Source: Sediminicoccus sp. KRV36 (lineage in GTDB: Bacteria > Pseudomonadota > Alphaproteobacteria > Acetobacterales > Acetobacteraceae). Taken from it: 64,000 bases of DNA. Positions 59,949 through 64,000 of this stretch are shown here, one piece after another. The position numbers and the translations under genes are program-made. Location: assembly GCF_023243115.1 (NCBI RefSeq), contig NZ_CP085081.1, positions 2,666,001 through 2,730,000 on the forward strand, in the 5' to 3' direction. A model generated the notes under the pieces. The model did no database searches and was not told where the DNA came from. It was given only the letters and a program-made list of their open reading frames with translations. Every line of letters starts with the position of its first letter. The first letter of the stretch is position 1.

Positions 59949-60824
59949 TCAGGGCCGCGCTGCCTCCAGCACCTGGCGCGCCCAGGCCGGGTCTGTCCGC
60001 GCGGCATTTCCGGCCGGGGGTGCCACCGCGACCACAGGCACCGAAAGGCTGACCGAAGGTGCTGCCCCCGCCCCTGGATCATCCAGCGTGGTCAGTCCCT
60101 CGCCCTCGGCGCTGCTGCGGCCCAACTCGGCATCACGGCGCTGGCGCACCACGCTGCGCAGGCGGGAGTAATAGTCCAGGCTTTCGCCGCGCAGCGCGTC
60201 CAGCGTGTCGATATTCTCGGCCCTGAGATCGAGCCCACCCAGCGCGCCTCGCCCCACGCCGAATAATTGCGCCGTCACGGCCGACATGGTGGCGCTGGTC
60301 AGCAGGCCGACCGGGCTGCCCAGCGCGTCCACGCCATCGCCCACCGCATCGCGCACCGTGGTCGGCCCCAGCAGCGGCAGCATCAGATAGGGGCCATCGG
60401 GCACGCCCCAGGCATGCAGCGTCTGGCCGAAATCACCGGTCCGGCGCTCGATCCCGGCAGGGGTTGCGAGGTCGAAGATCCCAAGCCCGCCGGCGGTGCT
60501 GTTGATGTAGAAGCGCATCAGCGTATGCCCCGCATCCAGCAGGCGCAGCTGCAGGATGTTGTTGGCGAAGATCACCGGCTCATTCAGGTTGCGCAGGAAG
60601 TTGCGCAGCCCGGCGCGCATCGGTGCGGGGATATTGTCCCGATAGGCCTCGGCCGCCGGGCGCAGCACGTTGTCATCCAGCGATGTGTTGAATTCCAGAA
60701 CCGAGCGGTTGCTGGCCTCGAAGGGGTCACTGGGATCGCCGCCAGGGGAACTGCCAGGGGCGCCGCCGGTGGCGCAGCCGGCCAGCAGCCCAGCCAGAAG
60801 CGCCAGGGAAAGGATGGGTTTCAC
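59949..60824 (-). CDS. mlaA: VacJ/MlaA-family outer-membrane lipoprotein
   Basis: The 291-residue protein (GTG start at 60824) has a lipobox LLAGCAT and the MlaA pattern SDPFEASNRSVLEFNTSLDD, NFLRNLNEPVIFANNILQ, FYINSTAGGLGIFDLATPAGIERR and GVPDGPYLMLPLLGPTTVRDAVG. It helps remove phospholipids from the outer leaflet, handing them to MlaC-type carriers such as the HpnM-like protein at 52889. The last 80 residues are a low-complexity tail. Divergent from the hpnI-like gene, 46 bases apart. Confidence 0.88.
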   Translation of the reverse strand: MKPILSLALLAGLLAGCATGGAPGSSPGGDPSDPFEASNRSVLEFNTSLDDNVLRPAAEAYRDNIPAPMRAGLRNFLRNLNEPVIFANNILQLRLLDAGHTLMRFYINSTAGGLGIFDLATPAGIERRTGDFGQTLHAWGVPDGPYLMLPLLGPTTVRDAVGDGVDALGSPVGLLTSATMSAVTAQLFGVGRGALGGLDLRAENIDTLDALRGESLDYYSRLRSVVRQRRDAELGRSSAEGEGLTTLDDPGAGAAPSVSLSVPVVAVAPPAGNAARTDPAWARQVLEAARP

Positions 60825-60870
60825 GCGTGCGATACTACCGCGCCGCGGCCTGCCGCGCGATAGTGCGACG

Positions 60871-62016
60871 GTGACGTTGTATTTCGCATTTCTGCCCATC
60901 CTCCTCGCCTTGGCGGGTGCGGTGCAGGCGCTGTTCGCCCGGCGCGCGCTGCGCGCCCTGGCAGGCACGCCCCCCCCGCCCGTCCCGGCCCTGCCGGCCA
61001 GCCTGCTCAAGCCCCTGCACGGGGCGGAACCGGGCCTGGCGGACAACCTCGCCGCCTGTCTGGCACAGCGGCATGCAGCACCCTTCGAGGTCGTATTCGG
61101 CGCGGCCGATCCCGCCGATGCGGCCCTGCCCCTGGCCGCCGCCGCCATGGCCCCAAGCAGCACGCCGGCGCGCATCATTTCGGGCGGGGCCTTGCTCGGG
61201 GCCAATCGCAAGGTGTCCCAGTTGGTGCATCTGGCGGCCGTGGCGCAGCATCCGGCGCTGGTCATCAGCGATGCCGATATGCGCTGCCCGCCCACCTGGC
61301 TGACCGCCGTGACGGCGCCGCTGGCCGACCCGGCGGTCGGCCTGGTCACCTGCCTCTACCGGGGTGAGCCGGCGGATGATGGGCTTTGCTCGCGCCTCGC
61401 GGCACTCGGCATTGATTGGCATTTCCTGCCCAATGCCGCCCTGGGCGAAGCGCTGGGCCAGGCCCAGGGCTGCTACGGCGCAACCATGGCCCTGCGGCGG
61501 GACACGCTGACCCAGATCGGCGGCTTCGAGCCGCTGTTGCCCCTGCTGGCCGATGACCACGCGCTGGGCGAGGCCGTGCGGGCCGCCGGGCTACGCGTCA
61601 TCGTCTCGCCGGTGATTCCGGCCCATGTCATGAGCGAGAAATCCTTCATAACGCTCTGGCAACATGAACTTCGCTGGGCGCGAACGGTGCGGATGCTCAA
61701 GCCCGGCGGCTTTCTGGGCCTGGCCTTCACGCATCCCGTGGCCTGGGCGCTGCTGGCGCTGGCCTTGTGGCCTGACGCGCTGACGCTGGGTGTGCTCGGC
61801 CTCACCTGTGCGGCGCGGCTTGCCCTGGCGCAGGGCGTGGATGCGGCCCTTGGCGTGCCGGGCGCTTGGCGCCGCTGGGCCTGGCTGCCCCTGCGCGACC
61901 TGCTCTCCGCCGCGATCTGGGCCGCGGCGCTCTGGCCTGGCAGCGTTGTCTGGGGCGCGCATCGCTACCGGCTTGGCGCCGATGGCCGAATGGTGGAAAC
62001 CACCCGCACCCCATGA
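60871..62016 (+). CDS. hpnI: Hopanoid glycosyltransferase HpnI
   Basis: The 381-residue membrane protein (GTG start) has an N-terminal helix, a GT2 domain (SLLKPLHGAEPGLADNL, VISDADMRCPPTWL, GCYGATMALRRDTLTQIGGFEPL, DDHALGEAVRAAGLRV) and C-terminal membrane helices. HpnI transfers N-acetylglucosamine to bacteriohopanetetrol. It overlaps the hpnK gene by ATGA, the known functional pair. Confidence 0.87.
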   Translation: MTLYFAFLPILLALAGAVQALFARRALRALAGTPPPPVPALPASLLKPLHGAEPGLADNLAACLAQRHAAPFEVVFGAADPADAALPLAAAAMAPSSTPARIISGGALLGANRKVSQLVHLAAVAQHPALVISDADMRCPPTWLTAVTAPLADPAVGLVTCLYRGEPADDGLCSRLAALGIDWHFLPNAALGEALGQAQGCYGATMALRRDTLTQIGGFEPLLPLLADDHALGEAVRAAGLRVIVSPVIPAHVMSEKSFITLWQHELRWARTVRMLKPGGFLGLAFTHPVAWALLALALWPDALTLGVLGLTCAARLALAQGVDAALGVPGAWRRWAWLPLRDLLSAAIWAAALWPGSVVWGAHRYRLGADGRMVETTRTP

Positions 62017-62873
62017 AACGCCTGATCTTCACCGCCGATGACCTCGGCCTCGCCCCCGAGACCAATGCGGGTATCGAACGCGCCCATCGCGAGGGCGTGC
62101 TGACCGCTGCCAGCCTGATGGTGGGCGAGGCGGGCTTCGAGGAGGGGCTGCGCGTCGCCCGCGCCAATCCGGGCCTGGCTGTGGGCCTGCACCTGACCCT
62201 CACCGATGGCGTGCCCGTGCTGCCGGCCGCGCAAATCCCGGGGCTGACCCAGAAGAATGGCCGCTTTCGCGATGACATGGCCGGCCTTGGGCTGCTGCTG
62301 GCGCTCTCGCCCATGGCCCGCGCCGAGCTGGCGGCCGAGGTCGCGGCCCAGATCGAGCGCTTCACCGCCACGGGCCTCGTCTGTGACCATGTGAATGCCC
62401 ATAAGCATTACCACCTCCATCCGCTGATCGCGGCCGCGCTGATGCAGGCGGCGGCCGGGGCCGGCGTGCGGTGCATCCGCCTGCCATGGGAGCCGGGTTC
62501 GCTGGTCCGCGCGGTGGATGCGGCAAGCCCCGGCCAGGCGGAATGGGCGCTGAAGCCCTGGTGCGCCACGCTGCGCAAGCGCGCCCTCAACTGGAACCTG
62601 CTGGCGCCGGAGCGTGTCCTGGGCCTCGCCTGGTCGGGCCATTTCGGCGTGGACCGGCTGCTCGGCATCCTGCCCTTGCTGCCCGATGGCGTGACGGAGC
62701 TGTATTTCCACCCGGCCACCCAGGGTGGCTTTGCCGGCAGCGCGCCTGGCTATGCCTATGCCGAGGAGCTGGCCGCCCTCTGCGACCCCCGAGTGGCGGA
62801 GGCCCTGGCCGGCATTCCGCGCGGTGGCTATGCGGCCATGCTCTTGCCGAAACCGCTCCCCCCCCTCAGTTGA
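62013..62873 (+). CDS. hpnK: Hopanoid deacetylase HpnK
   Basis: The 286-residue YdjC/ChbG-type protein starts RLIFTADDLGLAPETNAGIERAHREG with the metal-binding ADD, and has VGLHLTLTDG and HVNAHKHYHLHP histidines. HpnK removes the acetyl group from the HpnI product to give the glucosaminyl hopanoid; HpnJ would then form the cyclitol ether. No hpnJ lies in the window. Confidence 0.88.
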   Translation: MKRLIFTADDLGLAPETNAGIERAHREGVLTAASLMVGEAGFEEGLRVARANPGLAVGLHLTLTDGVPVLPAAQIPGLTQKNGRFRDDMAGLGLLLALSPMARAELAAEVAAQIERFTATGLVCDHVNAHKHYHLHPLIAAALMQAAAGAGVRCIRLPWEPGSLVRAVDAASPGQAEWALKPWCATLRKRALNWNLLAPERVLGLAWSGHFGVDRLLGILPLLPDGVTELYFHPATQGGFAGSAPGYAYAEELAALCDPRVAEALAGIPRGGYAAMLLPKPLPPLS

Positions 62874-62895
62874 GGCGCTGTTCTTCCCGCACGAG

Positions 62896-63678
62896 GTGAT
62901 CTTGCTCCCCATCCGCCAGGATATCCCCCGCCGCGCCCTGGTCACGGGCGGCGCGAAGCGGCTGGGCCGCGCCATCTGCCTGGCGCTGGCCGATGCCGGC
63001 TTTGACATCGCCATCCATTTCAACAGCTCCGCTGCCGAAGCCCAAGCCCTGGCGCGCGAGATCACGGCGCGCGGCCGGCGCAGCGTGACCCTCCAGGCGG
63101 ATCTGATGCATGAGGCGGAGGTGGCCACGCTCATTCCCCGCGCCGTGGAGGCGCTCGGCCCACTCGGTGTGCTGGTCAACAATGCCAGCACCTTCGACCG
63201 TGACGAGTGGGATGATGCCACTCGCGCCAGTTGGGACCATCATATGGAGCCCAACCTGCGCGCGCCCTTCCTGCTGATGCAGGGCTTCGCGGCCGGCCTG
63301 CCCGCGCCGTATCACGGGGTGATCATCAACATGCTGGACCAGCGCGTCATGTCGCTGACACCGCATTTCGTGACCTATACCGTCTCCAAGGCCGGGCTTT
63401 GGGCACTGACCCAGCAAATGGCGCTGGCGCTGGCGCCGCGTATCCGGGTCAACGGCATTGGCCCGGGCCCTGCTTTGCCCAGCCCGCGCCAGAGCCAGGC
63501 CCAGTTCGACCGGCAATGCGCCTCAGTGCCCTTGGCGCGTGGCACCTCGCCGGAGGAGATCGGCGCGGCGGTCATGGCTTTGCTCGGGCTATCCTCGGTG
63601 ACGGGGCAAATCATCAACCTGGATGGCGGCCAGCATCTGCAATGGGCGCCGGCGGGCCACGCCACGCCGGAGGAATGA
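62896..63678 (+). CDS. SDR-family oxidoreductase, pteridine reductase-like
   Basis: The 260-residue protein has a TGGAKRLGRAI cofactor motif (the TGxxxRxG form typical of pteridine reductases and FolM), LVNNAS, and the catalytic YTVSK. It lacks a fatty-acid reductase Y-K-S pattern beyond that. Likely NADPH-dependent reduction of a pterin or related ketone. GTG 62896 is a plausible start 22 bases after hpnK; TTG 62902 is an alternative. A 24-bp tandem array begins 16 bases after its stop. Confidence 0.78.
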   Translation: MILLPIRQDIPRRALVTGGAKRLGRAICLALADAGFDIAIHFNSSAAEAQALAREITARGRRSVTLQADLMHEAEVATLIPRAVEALGPLGVLVNNASTFDRDEWDDATRASWDHHMEPNLRAPFLLMQGFAAGLPAPYHGVIINMLDQRVMSLTPHFVTYTVSKAGLWALTQQMALALAPRIRVNGIGPGPALPSPRQSQAQFDRQCASVPLARGTSPEEIGAAVMALLGLSSVTGQIINLDGGQHLQWAPAGHATPEE

Positions 63679-63694
63679 CGCGCCGGCGCCAAGC

Positions 63695-63947
63695 CGCGCG
63701 TCCCGCGGCACGACATGACGCGCGTCCCGCGGCACGACATGACGCGCGTCCCGCGGCACGACATGACGCGCGTCCCGCGGCACGACATGACGCGCGTCCC
63801 GCGGCACGACATGACGCGCGTCCCACGGCACGACATGACGCGCGTCCCGCGGCACGACATGACGCGCGTCCCGCGGCACGACATGACGCGCGTCCCGCGG
63901 CACGACATGACGCGCGTCCCGCGGCACGACATGACGCGCGTCCCGCG
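63695..63947. repeat. 24-bp tandem repeat (VNTR), ten full copies plus a partial copy
   Basis: Ten consecutive 24-base units start at 63695, 63719, 63743 and so on to 63911, followed by a 13-base partial unit at 63935. The unit begins CGCGCGTCCCGCGG and ends CACGACATGA. Only one unit (starting 63815) has a substitution, G to A at 63825. Each unit contains the perfect palindromes ACGCGCGT (across junctions) and CCGCGG. Since 24 is a multiple of three, several frames remain open through it, but it lies after the SDR stop and before the next ATG. Confidence 0.95.
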
Positions 63948-63985
63948 CGATGCTAACCCGCCGCTACCAAAGATCGGACCCCAAG

Positions 63986-64000
63986 ATGCCCCAGCGGTTA
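63986..64000 (+). CDS. Start of a gene cut by the window end (uncertain)
   Basis: An ATG at 63986 opens ATG CCC CAG CGG TTA (MPQRL) and is still open at the window edge. After a pteridine reductase-like SDR, a folate gene such as folB would be a natural neighbour, but five codons cannot show this. Confidence 0.25.

Noticed and set aside
63695..63947. CRISPR-like array
   Set aside because: The units are contiguous with no spacers between them and no cas genes are present; it is a simple tandem repeat.

Overview
The window is about 68-70% GC with dense, overlapping genes (many ATGA/GTGA/TGATG junctions). Gene content (hopanoid synthesis, MlaA/HpnM-type lipid transport, Bug-family substrate-binding protein, HWE-type histidine kinase) points to an alphaproteobacterium of the Acetobacteraceae (Roseomonas-like). 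The family assignment is inferred from gene content and composition; no 16S gene is present.

About 1-31.9 kb is the right-hand part of a siphovirus-type prophage, transcribed rightwards. It starts inside a DUF3987-type replication protein, then has small early genes, two tandem ParB-domain/DNA methyltransferase fusions, DUF3489 and YkvA proteins, terminase small and large subunits, gpW-like joining protein, lambda-type portal, an FCCH-domain structural protein, a fused prohead protease/major capsid protein, decoration protein, a murein hydrolase-like protein and a holin-like protein. The tail module follows: terminator-like protein, tube, tail assembly chaperone with a lambda-like -1 frameshift site, tape measure, tip proteins and a beta-helix tailspike, closed by a strong rho-independent terminator at 31.83 kb. 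The late operon is interrupted at 18.95-23.18 kb by an antisense, lower-GC two-gene cassette (a PLD-superfamily protein and an unrecognised partner), the best candidate here for an undescribed, probably defensive, system.

32.0-35.4 kb is a leftward, translationally coupled triad (large serine recombinase, ParB-like protein, RepB-C-like protein) that may be a separate mobile unit. 35.5-40 kb is accessory DNA: a small DNA-binding-type protein, a HigB/HigA-peptidase toxin-antitoxin pair, a BLUF photoreceptor flanked by 34-bp inverted repeats, and a muralytic-enzyme-like gene coupled to a secreted protein behind its own promoter.

40.1-64 kb is ordinary chromosome: an HWE/HisKA_2 histidine kinase; a leftward polyamine/spermidine-type ABC importer operon (ATPase, binding protein, two permeases) next to two PuuE-like polysaccharide-deacetylase/allantoinase genes; a BaiN-like flavoprotein; the hopanoid genes shc, hpnB, hpnA with a divergent hpnM-like gene; a four-gene leftward operon for acyl-CoA-type metabolism (zinc-binding dehydrogenase, PaaI thioesterase, AMP-forming ligase, Bug-type binding protein); a TonB-dependent receptor; mlaA; and a rightward hpnI-hpnK-pteridine reductase-like SDR operon ending in a 24-bp tandem-repeat array.
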